Assembly: GCA_014138725.1 (NCBI GenBank)
Contig: JACJID010000002.1
Coordinates: 1,254,001-1,318,000 of the forward strand
Direction of reading: 5' to 3'
DNA length: 64,000 nt
Source: Kutzneria viridogrisea
Lineage (GTDB): Bacteria; Actinomycetota; Actinomycetes; Mycobacteriales; Pseudonocardiaceae
Positions within the stretch are counted from its first letter, which is position 1, and each line of letters begins with the position of its first letter. Below the pieces are notes generated by a model. That model ran no database searches. It was not told where the DNA came from and saw only the letters and a list, made by a program, of their open reading frames with translations. Positions 47,801 to 56,460 of this stretch are shown piece by piece. The position numbers were made by a program, and so were the translations under genes.

Positions 47801-48996
47801 CTACGGGAATTGACGGCGTCGGCAAAGCGTTTGATTCTGCGGTAAAATTCATTAAAGATGTCTGGGGTACCCTCGAAAAGGCTATTGGGACGCCAATCAA
47901 GGCGGCGATTGATTTTGCCTACAATGAGGGGCTGGTCCCCTTCTGGAATCGCATTGCCGTCCTGGTCAACGCGCCGCAATTGTTGAAGGTCGACACCAGC
48001 AGTATCCCGCATTTTGCGGGCGGTGGAGTCCTCGCGGGATTCGCCCCGGGCCACGATGTCGTGCCCGCGTTGCTCTCACCCGGTGAAGCCGTGATCGTGC
48101 CGGGGGCCGTGCGCGCTCTGGGCGCGGACACGATCCACGCACTGAATGCCGCTTACTCGCGGCCCGGTGGGGCCAGTTCCGTTGGTGTGCAACGGTTTGC
48201 CTCCGGCGGCATAGTGGACAGTCTCCTCGGTATCGCCGGGATCGGTGACGCTGCGCAGTACCTCACCGGCAAGGACGCGTTCAAGTCGAAGTTCGGTGAC
48301 TCCGGGTTTGTCGACATGATCGCGACGCTACCCACGTTGCTGTTCAAGGCGATCGGCGATTACGTGTCTTCGCAAATCGCCAACCTCGGTGGTCTGCTGA
48401 GCGGCGGCAGCGCCAGCAGCGGGAGCGCCGACCTGGACCAGTGGATCGCGCAGGCAATCCTCATCGCCGGAGTACCCGCCTCGTGGTCGGCAGGACTACA
48501 CACCCTGATCATGAGGGAGAGTGGCGGCAACCCGCGGGCGATCAACCTGTGGGACTCCAACGCCATCGCCGGGCACCCGTCACAGGGCCTCATGCAGACG
48601 ATCCCGGCCACATTCGAGGCGTACCGGGATAAGTCTCTCCCGGACGACATCCTCAACCCCGTCGCCAACGTCGTTGCGGGTATCCACTACATCCAAGCCC
48701 GCTACGGCGACATTTCCCGCGTACAGCAAGCAAACGCGAGCCTTCCCCCGCTCGGCTACGACTCCGGCGGCTGGCTCCCGCCCGGGTACTCCACCGTGTT
48801 CAACGGCACGGGACGCCCCGAGCCTGTCTTTACACAGCAACAGTTCTCGGCGATCACGTCCGGTGCCGCAGGTGGCGGCGAGTTCACAGGCACGCTCTAC
48901 CTCGACTCGGGCGAGTTGCTCGGCGTGGTGCGCGGGGAAATCCAGCAGGCGCAGCAGGCGACGGCAACGGCCATCGCGCAGCGGTCACGAGGTTAG
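44857..48996 (+). CDS. tape measure protein with lytic transglycosylase domain
   Basis: A 1,379-residue protein, the longest gene, GTG start with GGGGAGG upstream. It begins YEAGTAYISVIPSLKGFQNK, the typical tape measure start. Long coiled-coil stretches rich in Ala and Gln follow, then several membrane-type segments between about residues 620 and 960. A C-terminal SLT-type transglycosylase domain has LHTLIMRESGGNPRAIN with the catalytic Glu, GLMQTIPATFEAY and NPVANVVAGIHYI. The protein sets tail length and its enzyme part helps locally open peptidoglycan on DNA entry. Predicted tail length from protein length would be about 200 nm (about 0.15 nm per residue). Confidence 0.95.
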   Translation: MAYEAGTAYISVIPSLKGFQNKIDSELKGIRAEVLVPIKPELDPAAKQKTQREGAQAGGAFADAFKARVSAALRSLPKVDITAESSDADRKVAEVRAALEDLSQQRVGIDIEEASALAKISALQAELKAVAQADNRVSVQIDTAAAMSTLDGLHDDIVKALEPISAPAGERSAGAWAEAVRTRITAAINALPDIEIHANSSQAEVAIAGIRQRLDALSSKRVGVDVDEGTALAELEQLRVALADINAQHPSVQVRADTAAAMAQLALVKEEVDKLNGRSAEIDVSDQGTAAQATEGISLLRGGLLALAPTALPISAALVPAIAGVGTAAVSAVAGVAVLKLGLDGISDALTAFDQADTASSSNASKNAQQVASAERSLAQARASAADQAISAAERVDTALQQQRSAEQSLADAQRQALRAQQDLTTARQAAARNLQDLQLASIQADLDQRSATLQLAQAQQTLAAVRANPSAAPGQLDQAQLALDQAQLAAQRSAIQKSRAGEDLVTAQQQGVEGSPGVVSAQDAVLRSNEQVSNAQQGVANAARAVTDAYRAQAAAARQAADSILSAQEAVANAQNADAAAVDKVSQAMAKLTPAGQSFVLFLREVKPLFDSIGQAAQTALLPGIQAGIQAFLPVVPVIRDVVSQIAAVVGDLVRQLGEALASPFWTGFVKTIGSAIVPALKIMAEVFGNFAMGAANVFVALLPLANAFAQAILQVSQRFLAWTQSPALGQFVDYVTRSVAVVWPLFESIGNAVLGILPPLAELGLSLLRVLAPVVEKLLPPLVQLVGVVGTALARALDACAGPLGDLAGVLGDVLTQAIQAVAPLIEGPLLDVFRIFVNEGLKPWLQLLGSLIKEILPPFLSLIPLFVPLIKMVGESFAQILPPLMDVARELAEALIPVIVDLVPIIKPLLESLVTIFDATLKYSVVPLLVDIVIPAIKLLADGITFLVKNVVGPMMRAYGEYSQAAYDYVIKPVYDSLSTGIDGVGKAFDSAVKFIKDVWGTLEKAIGTPIKAAIDFAYNEGLVPFWNRIAVLVNAPQLLKVDTSSIPHFAGGGVLAGFAPGHDVVPALLSPGEAVIVPGAVRALGADTIHALNAAYSRPGGASSVGVQRFASGGIVDSLLGIAGIGDAAQYLTGKDAFKSKFGDSGFVDMIATLPTLLFKAIGDYVSSQIANLGGLLSGGSASSGSADLDQWIAQAILIAGVPASWSAGLHTLIMRESGGNPRAINLWDSNAIAGHPSQGLMQTIPATFEAYRDKSLPDDILNPVANVVAGIHYIQARYGDISRVQQANASLPPLGYDSGGWLPPGYSTVFNGTGRPEPVFTQQQFSAITSGAAGGGEFTGTLYLDSGELLGVVRGEIQQAQQATATAIAQRSRG

Positions 48997-49006
48997 GAGT
49001 CTAGGC

Positions 49007-49747
49007 ATGGTGTTGTACCGTGCGCCCGGCGATTTCCTGTTCGGGACGCTGTCGGTTGCCGCGGCCCTCGGAGACACCACAATCCAGAGCAGCGCCTTCG
49101 CGTCCCTGGGGACCGGTTACAGCACGTCCATTGTGCTGCCGATCGTGCTCCTCAACACGTCCGCTGGCACCCGGGAGGTTGTGTGGATCACCGGTCACAC
49201 CTCGGCTTCCACCAGCGTGACCGTGATACGTGGCAAGGAAAATACGACGGCGCAGGCATGGGCGTCAGGTACACAGTGGATCTGCGCCCCGACCGCTGCC
49301 CGAGACACCCTCGGTTACTACAGTGCCGCCCAGGTGTCGGCCATGACCGATCAGCACGTGGGGATGGAAGTCCTAGAATCTGACACGGGGTTGCTCAAGA
49401 AGGCGACGTTCGGGGCGGGATGGGTCTCCAGTGCGGGAATGTGCCTGCCCGCTGAGGTCGGCAAGACACAAGCCAACGGCACTGTGCCCTCTACGGCAAC
49501 GATCCTCAAGCGGGTGGGGTGCGTGATCTCCGCGACCCCATCCAGCGGCAACGTGGGCGTCACGTTCTCGGTGCCCTTTCCCAACGGGATCATCGGCGCC
49601 GTGGCTGGCAGCATCGACACGAACTTGTTCGTCGGTGTCGTCACATGTCAAACCCTTGCCACGACAGGGTTTACGGCCCGGCCCGTTCAGCTCAACAACA
49701 CCGCACCCGGGCTGTGCAGCCTCTACTACGAAGCTACCGGCTGGTGA
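49007..49747 (+). CDS. minor tail protein
   Basis: A 246-residue protein right after the tape measure gene. It starts MVLYRAPGDFLFGTLSVAAA and is strand- and Thr-rich throughout (TREVVWITGHTSASTSVTVI). It lacks a known catalytic motif. Position suggests a distal tail or baseplate component. Confidence 0.65.
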   Translation: MVLYRAPGDFLFGTLSVAAALGDTTIQSSAFASLGTGYSTSIVLPIVLLNTSAGTREVVWITGHTSASTSVTVIRGKENTTAQAWASGTQWICAPTAARDTLGYYSAAQVSAMTDQHVGMEVLESDTGLLKKATFGAGWVSSAGMCLPAEVGKTQANGTVPSTATILKRVGCVISATPSSGNVGVTFSVPFPNGIIGAVAGSIDTNLFVGVVTCQTLATTGFTARPVQLNNTAPGLCSLYYEATGW

Positions 49748-49750
49748 GCA

Positions 49751-51169
49751 ATGTGGAGCCAGGCTCCCTACTCTGATGGCCCGTGGTGCGGGCCGATGCT
49801 CCCTGCGTCCGTGCCGGGCCAGGTGCTGCCCCCGCCGATCCCCGGTGCAACCACTAGCTACATCGCCGGAGTACAGCAAGGCACCTACCCGTGGTCCTAC
49901 CTCGGGTGGTCCGGTGCAACGCCCGCGATCGTCGCGCAACTCGGCGGCATCCAAGCCACACCAGACCCTGTGACAGGAACCGTCCGGCTCGTCTGCTGGT
50001 GGCCGTATACGAGCGCGTTGCAGGTGGTCCGCACCGGGCCGGACGGGGTCCGCACTGCTGTACGTGGCGCCTACCCGATCACCCCATCAACCGCCACGCT
50101 CGTGAACTACGCGACGAATCCGAACAGCGTCTCCACCGCGGGCTACGTGCCGGGCACGGGCTCCCCGACGCTGTCACTGATCACCCGCACGGATTCGGTT
50201 GGTGGGCAGGCAGTTCGGGCGACGATTGCCAGCAGCGGCACGTGTGAGGTCACTGTCCCCCAGTCCCTACCCGGCGGCCAACAGGTGACCGTTGCCGTTG
50301 ACATGCAGTTCTCGGCGCGGCCGTCCGGGTGCACGATTACGTTGGCGTGGAACGATTCCACTGGAGCCGCGCTCACCCCCACCGCGGTCAACCTGTCCGC
50401 CAACGCGATCAACGCCAGCGTCGGCCAGTTCGGACGCCAGGTCGTGCAGATCACGCCACCGACCGGGGCGGCCACGTGCGCGACACTCAAGGTTGCCGCG
50501 ACCGGGCTCCCCGCATCCGGCAAGGTCGATCTTGACCGGTGGATGCTCGTGCAGGCTCTGACAGATGGCACCTACGGGGACGGGGACAGCACGGGCGGAC
50601 AATGGACCGGCACGGCCGGACTGTCCACCAGCATCCTTGCCCCCGTACAAACCGCAGTGGACGGCGAATGTCCGCTGGACGTCGCGTGTTACTACACGGT
50701 GTACGCGCCGCAGCTCACCGGAGGCTACGCGTCAACACCCACGATCACGCTGGCCAGTAATGGGGGTGCGTGGCTCACTCACCCGGCGTCGCCGTCAACA
50801 CCAGTGGCGTGCAGGCCGTACGCGACGCCCACGCTCACACGGAAGATCAGTCAGGGCGTTTTCGCTGTCCTTGGCCGCAACAACCCGGTCGTGGTCTCCG
50901 CATCCACGCGCCTCGCGCCGAGTGGTTCCCTGACGTTCGATGCCGCGTCGTTCAGTGAGCGGGATACCCTCCTCGGCCTGTTCGGGGACGGCTCGGCGGT
51001 GCTGTTGCGTGCTCCTGCCGATTTCGGTCTGGGGCAGGGAATGTGGCTCGCGCTGGGGGACGTCACGGAGGAGCCCGGAGGTCGTCCCGCGTGGAGCCAG
51101 TCCCGGTCACTGGTGTGCCCGTTCCAAGTGGTGGATTCCCCGGCAGGTGCCAACAGCTTGATCGCGTGA
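49751..51169 (+). CDS. minor tail protein, probable distal-tail/receptor component
   Basis: A 472-residue protein with a Trp/Pro-rich start (WSQAPYSDGPWCGP), a distal-tail-like first domain, and an inserted module at about residues 115-290 resembling a carbohydrate-binding beta sandwich (VPQSLPGGQQVTVAVDMQFS, CTITLAWNDSTGAALTP, LDRWMLVQALTDGTYGDGD). The C-terminal part has FGLGQGMWLALGDVTEEPGG. The inserted module suggests sugar binding at the tail tip; that is inference from pattern. Confidence 0.7.
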   Translation: MWSQAPYSDGPWCGPMLPASVPGQVLPPPIPGATTSYIAGVQQGTYPWSYLGWSGATPAIVAQLGGIQATPDPVTGTVRLVCWWPYTSALQVVRTGPDGVRTAVRGAYPITPSTATLVNYATNPNSVSTAGYVPGTGSPTLSLITRTDSVGGQAVRATIASSGTCEVTVPQSLPGGQQVTVAVDMQFSARPSGCTITLAWNDSTGAALTPTAVNLSANAINASVGQFGRQVVQITPPTGAATCATLKVAATGLPASGKVDLDRWMLVQALTDGTYGDGDSTGGQWTGTAGLSTSILAPVQTAVDGECPLDVACYYTVYAPQLTGGYASTPTITLASNGGAWLTHPASPSTPVACRPYATPTLTRKISQGVFAVLGRNNPVVVSASTRLAPSGSLTFDAASFSERDTLLGLFGDGSAVLLRAPADFGLGQGMWLALGDVTEEPGGRPAWSQSRSLVCPFQVVDSPAGANSLIA

Positions 51170-51179
51170 GGAGGTCCAC

Positions 51180-52286
51180 GTGTGGCCTATTTCCGCGACA
51201 GCGCAACAGGTTCTCGCAGGCTCGCACACCATCTCAGTGCGCGCTACGGCCTACACTGCGGTTCTCGGTGTGGTCACCGGGCTCCCGTTGACCGGCGGCA
51301 CGGTCACCGCGGACGCGACGAGCCAGGTTCGTAGGACGGCATCGGTCACGTTCGCTGATCCCACGTACTGGCCCGCGAGCCCCACGGATGTCCTGTCACC
51401 GCTCGGCTCTGAGCTGTTGATTGAGTACGGGATCACGATCCCGAGCGTGGGCACGGAGTGGATCCCGCTCATTACCGGTGTTGTCACTGATGTGAGCAGG
51501 ACGATTCCTTTTGGTGGCAGCGGGATCCAGGTCACCTTGGCGGATCGCTCCTCGAAAGTGGCCGAGGACAAGCTCACCTCACCGGCTCAGGTCGGCGGTG
51601 GCACAACCACTGTGGTGCAAGCGATCACGAGTCTCGTGCAACACCTGTACCCGTCTGTGACAGTCCTGGACCAGACCGGCGACGCCACGGTCGCCCCGGT
51701 GCTGGACATCCAGCAGGACCGGTGGGCAGACGGGTGTGAGAAGTTCGCCGACTCGATCGGCGCTGAGGTCTACTTTGATCAACGCGGGCGGCTTGTTGTC
51801 CGTCCACAGCCGACACTCGCTGGCCCCGGGGTGTGGCAAGTCAGCACGGGCGCTCGTGGTGTCCTGGTCGGCAAGAACGAGCGCAAGACGCGTAGCGACG
51901 TCTACAACCAGGTGATCGCAAGCGGAATGCGGACGGACGGCACGAGTCCGGTGTACGTCATCGTGTCCGACCTGGACCCCAGCTCACCGACCTATTACGG
52001 CGGCCCGTTCGGGATCAAGCCACGCCGCTACACCAACTCGTTGTTGACCACGACGGCACAGGCGACGACGGCGGCGACGGCACTGCTTGAACGGGCACGA
52101 GGCTTGCAGGCGTCCGTGACCTTGTCCGCACTCGCCAATCCGGCGCTCGAACCTGGCGACGTGATCAAGGTGTCCACGTCCGGGGCACCACAAGCGCACA
52201 TCATCGACCAGGTTGTGACCGCGCTCGATCCCGGAACAGCGCAGCAGATCACGACCAGGTCGAAGCAACTTCCTGCGGAGTCATGA
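51180..52286 (+). CDS. minor tail protein (DUF5047-like baseplate hub)
   Basis: A 368-residue protein from a GTG with GAGGAGG upstream. It has GLPLTGGTVTADATSQVRRT, the DUF5047-type front, ITGVVTDVSRTIPFGGSGIQ, and a hub-like C-terminal half (DRWADGCEKFADSIGAEVYF, GRLVVRPQPTL, ALANPALEPGDVIKVST). This organisation resembles gp27-like hub domains. It overlaps the next small gene. Confidence 0.78.
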   Translation: MWPISATAQQVLAGSHTISVRATAYTAVLGVVTGLPLTGGTVTADATSQVRRTASVTFADPTYWPASPTDVLSPLGSELLIEYGITIPSVGTEWIPLITGVVTDVSRTIPFGGSGIQVTLADRSSKVAEDKLTSPAQVGGGTTTVVQAITSLVQHLYPSVTVLDQTGDATVAPVLDIQQDRWADGCEKFADSIGAEVYFDQRGRLVVRPQPTLAGPGVWQVSTGARGVLVGKNERKTRSDVYNQVIASGMRTDGTSPVYVIVSDLDPSSPTYYGGPFGIKPRRYTNSLLTTTAQATTAATALLERARGLQASVTLSALANPALEPGDVIKVSTSGAPQAHIIDQVVTALDPGTAQQITTRSKQLPAES

Positions 52287-52525
52287 TGGATCCCGCACCG
52301 GTAGCGGCGCAGATCGAGACGATGCGTCAGCAGATCCTCGCGAGTCTCTGGCAGGTCGGGACCGTCACCGGCTCAAGCACGTCACCGGCCCGAGTCACCG
52401 TCACTGTCCAAGGCGGATCGATGACGGTTCCGCGCCTGGCCAGCTACACCACTCCAGCCGTTGGCAGAGCAGTGCTCATCGCCTCCACGCCGGTCGGCTG
52501 GATCGCACTGCATGAAATCGCCTGA
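52283..52525 (+). CDS. small tail-associated protein
   Basis: An 80-residue protein overlapping the previous stop by ATGA. N-terminal helix (AAQIETMRQQILASLW) then a small OB-like beta part (VTVTVQGGSMTVPRLASY, GRAVLIASTPVGWIALHEI). Such proteins often follow the hub gene in actinophages. No specific role known. Confidence 0.55.
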   Translation: MMDPAPVAAQIETMRQQILASLWQVGTVTGSSTSPARVTVTVQGGSMTVPRLASYTTPAVGRAVLIASTPVGWIALHEIA

Positions 52526-52537
52526 GGAGAGATCCGT

Positions 52538-52849
52538 TTGGCTGCAACACTTTCCGACTCCGCCGATCTAGCGGTCAATCCCACGTTCACGAGGAAGGTT
52601 CGGGTAGCCCTGGTCACCGCGGCGCTCGCTGTGGGGCAGGAAACCTCAGACATCACCCTCGATTACTACCGCCTGCGCCGGGCGCTCGCGACGAACGTGT
52701 TGGCGAACACTGAGGCGTGGACCACGCAGTTCTGTTGGATCGTCGCCTCGGTCTCCACGATCACCAACACCAGCACCGACTCAGATATCCAGCTCTACGT
52801 CAATGCGAACTGGTCAAGCGTCGCTGGCGCCGGACCAGCCCCCGCGTGA
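52538..52849 (+). CDS. small structural-type protein
   Basis: A 103-residue protein from a TTG preceded by GAGGAGAG. It is Thr/Ala-rich with alternating strands (VRVALVTAALAVGQETSDIT, WIVASVSTITNTSTDSDI). Located between tail genes and the endolysin. Probably a virion protein. Confidence 0.5.
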   Translation: MAATLSDSADLAVNPTFTRKVRVALVTAALAVGQETSDITLDYYRLRRALATNVLANTEAWTTQFCWIVASVSTITNTSTDSDIQLYVNANWSSVAGAGPAPA

Positions 52850-52887
52850 CCGTCCACATGCGTCCCGCGAGTCCGTGAGGAGTGAGC

Positions 52888-53844
52888 ATGGACTACGGCG
52901 TCGATGTCTCCAACCACAACGCAGTCAACGACTGGGCCGCGGTCCGCGGCAACGGGATCACATTCGCGTCCATCCTGCTGACACAAGGCGACTACTTCGC
53001 CTCGCCCGATGCCGCGGCACAAGTGTCCGCTGCGCGTGCGGCGGGGATCACCCCGGGTGGCTACCATTTCGGTGACCCCAACGTCTCGGTGGCTGCGAAC
53101 GTGTCCGCGTTCGTCACCCGGGCGACCGCCCTCGGTGTCCTGAGCCCCGGCAGTTTCCTTCCCATGCTTGATGTTGAACAGTCCTCAGCTGACGGCATCA
53201 CCTGGACCGCCGACACCGCCGACGCGTTCGTTCGAGACTGGATCGCTGGTGTGCGCGCAGCGACAGGGGTTCGACGGATCGCGGTGTACGCGAATCTCTC
53301 GTTTTGGCAAGGACTGTTGCATCCGGACGCCTGGGCTGATGGTGACACCTACTTGTGGTTGGCGCTCTACAACGGGAGTCCCGGCGACACTGGCGGCTAC
53401 ACACATCCGCGGCTCGCGCTACACCAGCACACCGATCAGGGAAACGTCCCCGGTGTCGCGGGCTCACTGGACCGTGACGTGACGGTCGGCTCCTTCACGT
53501 TGTCGGACCTCACCCTCACCCCCGCAGCCGACACTGGAGGCGATCTCCTCGTGGCCCTGGAGCAGTGGAAGCAAGATCGTATTTTCGAGCGGATCCTGAG
53601 CATGTCTCAGGGCGTTGCCGGTCAGAACTTCGATGGCGACCAGTTCGCGCGGGAGGAGCAGGAGCGCCAGGCGCTCGCGAAGCAGGTTACCGACCTGGCC
53701 ACTGCTGTCGCTGATCTCGCTGCGAAGGTCGACAAGATCAGTGCTGGAGGCGTGGACACTGCGGACCTTGCCGCTCAGGTCGCCGCCAAGATCACCGTCA
53801 CCGGCACCGTGCAAGCCACCGGCGCCGCGCCCGTCGTCGGCTGA
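52888..53844 (+). CDS. endolysin, GH25 (Chalaropsis-type) lysozyme
   Basis: A 318-residue muramidase. The GH25 barrel has DYGVDVSNHNAVNDW with the first catalytic-face Asp, GITPGGYHFGDPNVS, FLPMLDVEQSSADG with the catalytic Asp/Glu pair, and LALYNGSPGDT. After about residue 215 comes a helical, charged tail (EEQERQALAKQVTDLATAVA) with no known wall-binding repeat. The ATG at 52,888 with GGAG six bases upstream is preferred over the GTG at 52,882. No obvious holin sits next to it. Confidence 0.92.
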   Translation: MDYGVDVSNHNAVNDWAAVRGNGITFASILLTQGDYFASPDAAAQVSAARAAGITPGGYHFGDPNVSVAANVSAFVTRATALGVLSPGSFLPMLDVEQSSADGITWTADTADAFVRDWIAGVRAATGVRRIAVYANLSFWQGLLHPDAWADGDTYLWLALYNGSPGDTGGYTHPRLALHQHTDQGNVPGVAGSLDRDVTVGSFTLSDLTLTPAADTGGDLLVALEQWKQDRIFERILSMSQGVAGQNFDGDQFAREEQERQALAKQVTDLATAVADLAAKVDKISAGGVDTADLAAQVAAKITVTGTVQATGAAPVVG

Positions 53845-53885
53845 CAAACGCTCCTGCGCCGGTCGCACTGGCGATGGGACACGAT

Positions 53886-53931
53886 GCGCTCTCTTCTCAC
53901 TGCGTTGTCGCAGTGGGAAGGGAGCGCTTTT
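53886..53931 (+). terminator. rho-independent terminator of the late operon
   Basis: A 19-bp stem (53,886-53,904 with 53,909-53,927; two G-T pairs) with a 4-base loop is followed by TTTT (53,928-53,931). This is the best classical terminator in the window and closes the structural/lysis operon. Confidence 0.85.
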
Positions 53932-54103
53932 GCATGTCCGGGATCGGGGCCGTGGGGCGAATCGAACGCAGCCGCCACAACGCGATTCTTGCTTTCGAGC
54001 CGCCAAACGGGGCGTTCCCTGTGTCCTGTCGGACAAGGCAGGTAATGAGGGACGCGGGAACCTCGATACCCTGGGCACAGCGACCACCAATGAAGGAGTC
54101 CCC

Positions 54104-54670
54104 GTGGCACGGCGCACAGAGCCCACCGCCCCGAGTGTGGGCAGGATTAATGACGGGTGGAGAGTTACCGAGGAGTGGAAGGTCGAGGTTAAGGACGTCG
54201 GCCGCATCGGGACCGTACACAAGGTCAAGGGGTCGCGCCCGGAGGCATACACCGGGCACCTGGTGGGACAGACCGCGGCCCTGCACACGGTGTTGACCGC
54301 CGAGCAGCTCGCCGCAACGGAGGGGTACAGCACTGGGCGCCCGGGCTGGGTGATACCCGAATACGCTGCGGCTGCACTCGTGCAGGCATGGCACGACAAG
54401 ATGGTGAAGCCCGAAGTGGACGGCGGCTACCATCTGATCGGACATTACGACGTGCAGCGCCGCGGCGATCGTGCCCCGCTCGGCACCGTCCGCAGGGTCG
54501 GTTCCAGGTACGTCGCGTTTCCGCACGGCGCCACGGTCGCGTTGCACGAGCAGTTGACCCCCGAGCAGCTTCAGGCTTACCCGAGCTACCGCACCAGCCC
54601 GCCGGGATGGATCGACCCTGACGAGGCTGCTCGCGCGCTGGTCGACTGGGACACGGCACACGTCGACTGA
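54104..54670 (+). CDS. hypothetical protein with an internal tandem duplication
   Basis: A 188-residue protein, GTG with AAGGAG upstream. Two related segments follow each other: IGTVHKVKGSRPEAYTGHL...TVLTAEQLAATEGYST..GWVIPEYAAAALVQAW and LGTVRRVGSRYVAFPHGA...EQLTPEQLQAYPSYRT..GWIDPDEAARALVDW. Each has a short beta part followed by an L-T-x-E-Q-L-x-A helix and a P-x-x-A-A-x-A-L-V end. It sits alone between the late terminator and a 29-bp hairpin, so it is a separate transcription unit. It could be lysogen-expressed. Confidence 0.7.
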   Translation: MARRTEPTAPSVGRINDGWRVTEEWKVEVKDVGRIGTVHKVKGSRPEAYTGHLVGQTAALHTVLTAEQLAATEGYSTGRPGWVIPEYAAAALVQAWHDKMVKPEVDGGYHLIGHYDVQRRGDRAPLGTVRRVGSRYVAFPHGATVALHEQLTPEQLQAYPSYRTSPPGWIDPDEAARALVDWDTAHVD

Positions 54671-54681
54671 CCGCCCCAACC

Positions 54682-54750
54682 GGTCCCCAGACAGACGGAA
54701 ACGCTCCTCTTCACTGATCAGAGAGGAGCGTTTCCGTCTGTCTGGGGACC
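54682..54750. terminator. perfect 29-bp inverted repeat, bidirectional terminator
   Basis: The arms 54,682-54,710 and 54,722-54,750 are exact reverse complements over 29 bp with an 11-base loop. The hairpin separates the rightward gene ending at 54,670 from the leftward operon ending at 54,875, so a two-way terminator is the simplest role. The length and perfection are well beyond what termination needs. Confidence 0.75.
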
Positions 54751-54874
54751 AGGACGGCCGCACGGTGCCTGCCGATCCGCTGCCGTCAACTCGCCTCCGC
54801 CGACGTGATCCGGCTCCCCACGGCACCGAGCCCCCGCGCTCGCGGTCAGCACAGGAGCCACGTCACGAGGTCGA

Positions 54875-55789
54875 CTACCCGGGGGCGCGTCGGAGCAGTA
54901 TCGGCACAGCACCCGGCGAGTCCGATGGCAGGAGTAGGACACTGGTCTCGGTCACCGCGGCGGGAGCGTACCCCGGCAAGCCGAACACTGGATGTGTCAG
55001 CACGCGTGGATCCAGCGCGCGCGCCGTGGGATGCAGGGTCACGACCACTGTGTTGTACCTCGCCGTGATCGTCGGCAGGTGTTGCGCGGCAGTCAGTGCC
55101 CCGACCCGGCGGGCCAGAATGCTCAATGCTCGGTCACCCTGGGCGGCGGGCGACGCGGCCCCGGTCCGCGCCTCCTCCTCGGCGACGTGCGGGTGTCCGC
55201 GGAGGAACGTGTCGCGGTCGTGCACGGTGTGCGCGTAGGCCAGGCACGCCACCCAGCCCGCACGGCCGACGGCTTGGAACGTCACCTCGGGCACTGGGTC
55301 ACCGGCTCCGTAGAGGCGCGCGACCAGGGTCCGGCGCACTAGACGCAGACGCAACCCGGGCAACCCGTGCACCGTGCCATCGACCAACCGCGGCATCAGC
55401 TCGGTCAACAGGCGTGTCAGCAGGTGCGGGTGTAGCCCCAGCGAGAGCCGTTCAGGCAGTGGTGTCACGCGGACCACTGGCCGATTGTCGGGTGGGAGGC
55501 GCAGCGGCCGACCCGAGGTGAGGCCACGCAGGACAGCGGCCTCCAGCTGCTGCTGCCCGGGCGTAGTGGCATCGGGGAACAGACATTGGCGCATTGCGTC
55601 CGGTAGCGGTATCGGTGTGGTCGTCGCGTTGCGCGCCCCTTCAATGACATCTGTCAGGACCTGACGCTCAGGGACAGTGAGCGTGTACCGGTTACGGGCC
55701 ACCGCCTCTGAGGCGGCATGGACCGGCTCGGCGGTGTAGACCCGGCGGCTCGCGGTCAAGCGCCGCGTGTGGGATGTCTGGTGGGCCAA
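54875..55789 (-). CDS. hypothetical phage protein, last gene of the leftward operon
   Basis: A 304-residue protein with no family recognised. The N-terminus is basic. The rest alternates strands and helices, for example VVRVTPLPERLSLGLHPHLL, VHGLPGLRLRLVRRTLVARL, and NTVVVTLHPTARALDPR. There are no Cys clusters, unlike its upstream neighbours. It is 11 bp downstream of the HTH gene and probably co-transcribed with it. Confidence 0.6.
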   Translation of the reverse strand: MAHQTSHTRRLTASRRVYTAEPVHAASEAVARNRYTLTVPERQVLTDVIEGARNATTTPIPLPDAMRQCLFPDATTPGQQQLEAAVLRGLTSGRPLRLPPDNRPVVRVTPLPERLSLGLHPHLLTRLLTELMPRLVDGTVHGLPGLRLRLVRRTLVARLYGAGDPVPEVTFQAVGRAGWVACLAYAHTVHDRDTFLRGHPHVAEEEARTGAASPAAQGDRALSILARRVGALTAAQHLPTITARYNTVVVTLHPTARALDPRVLTHPVFGLPGYAPAAVTETSVLLLPSDSPGAVPILLRRAPG

Positions 55790-55800
55790 CGGTCAGTGTC

Positions 55801-56460
55801 CTACTCAGTGGCGTTGACGGGGACGCTGGGAGCCGAGGACTCCGCATCGGTGACGATGGGCACGCGGGCGTCCAGGCCGAGCTGTTCCAACGCCTCTCGG
55901 AGGCGGGTAGGCGGGTTCGCGCTCAGCTTTGCCCCGAGGTCGCGCCCCTGGTCTGTCAGCGTGACCAAACGGCGGGCAGCGCGCATGGTGTCGCCAGGCG
56001 CCCGTTCCGCGTGCTTCTCCATCCGTGACCGGGTCAGGCCGAGTGTCCCCGCGTGGTCAACGGCGCGCAGAATCGTGCGGTCCGGCATGTCGAGTAGTTC
56101 GGCTAGATCCGGCCTGGAGTACATCCGATGGGGGTCACGAACCATCGCGACGAGCACGAGTTGCACGGAGTGCCAGGGCAACGTTTGCTCTTGTGCCATC
56201 TGCGTCTCGCTCTCGCGGACCTCGGCCGCGGCGGCAGCGAGCACCTCGGCCGCGGGCACGTCCAGTGCGCGGCAGATCAGCAGCAGGTGCCGCACAGTCA
56301 GGGCTCCATGTCCGATGAGGGTGCCGACCCGCTCAGCGTCGATCCAGCAGTCAGTGCGCCGCATCATGTCGGCCCCGGACACCCCCGCACTGGCCTCGTG
56401 CAGCCGAGCGCGGATCGCGGGCAGCATCGCAGTCAGATACCGGTCAGTGGCGGTGCTCAT
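55801..56460 (-). CDS. HTH plus winged-helix regulator
   Basis: A 219-residue protein from an ATG overlapping the previous (RbpA-like) stop. The first half has an XRE-like helical part (WIDAERVGTLIGHGALTVRH, LLLICRALDVPAAEVL). The second half has a winged-helix domain (VQLVLVAMVRDPHRMYSRPD, LAELLDMPDRTILRAVDHAG, RRLVTLTDQGRDLG) of the PadR/MarR-like kind. It is likely a transcription regulator of the right arm. Confidence 0.7.
   Translation of the reverse strand: MSTATDRYLTAMLPAIRARLHEASAGVSGADMMRRTDCWIDAERVGTLIGHGALTVRHLLLICRALDVPAAEVLAAAAAEVRESETQMAQEQTLPWHSVQLVLVAMVRDPHRMYSRPDLAELLDMPDRTILRAVDHAGTLGLTRSRMEKHAERAPGDTMRAARRLVTLTDQGRDLGAKLSANPPTRLREALEQLGLDARVPIVTDAESSAPSVPVNATE

Noticed and set aside
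53615-54103. N-terminal extension of the duplicated-domain protein into the endolysin region
   Set aside because: The extension crosses the late terminator and overlaps the endolysin. The GTG at 54,104 has a good ribosome-binding site.
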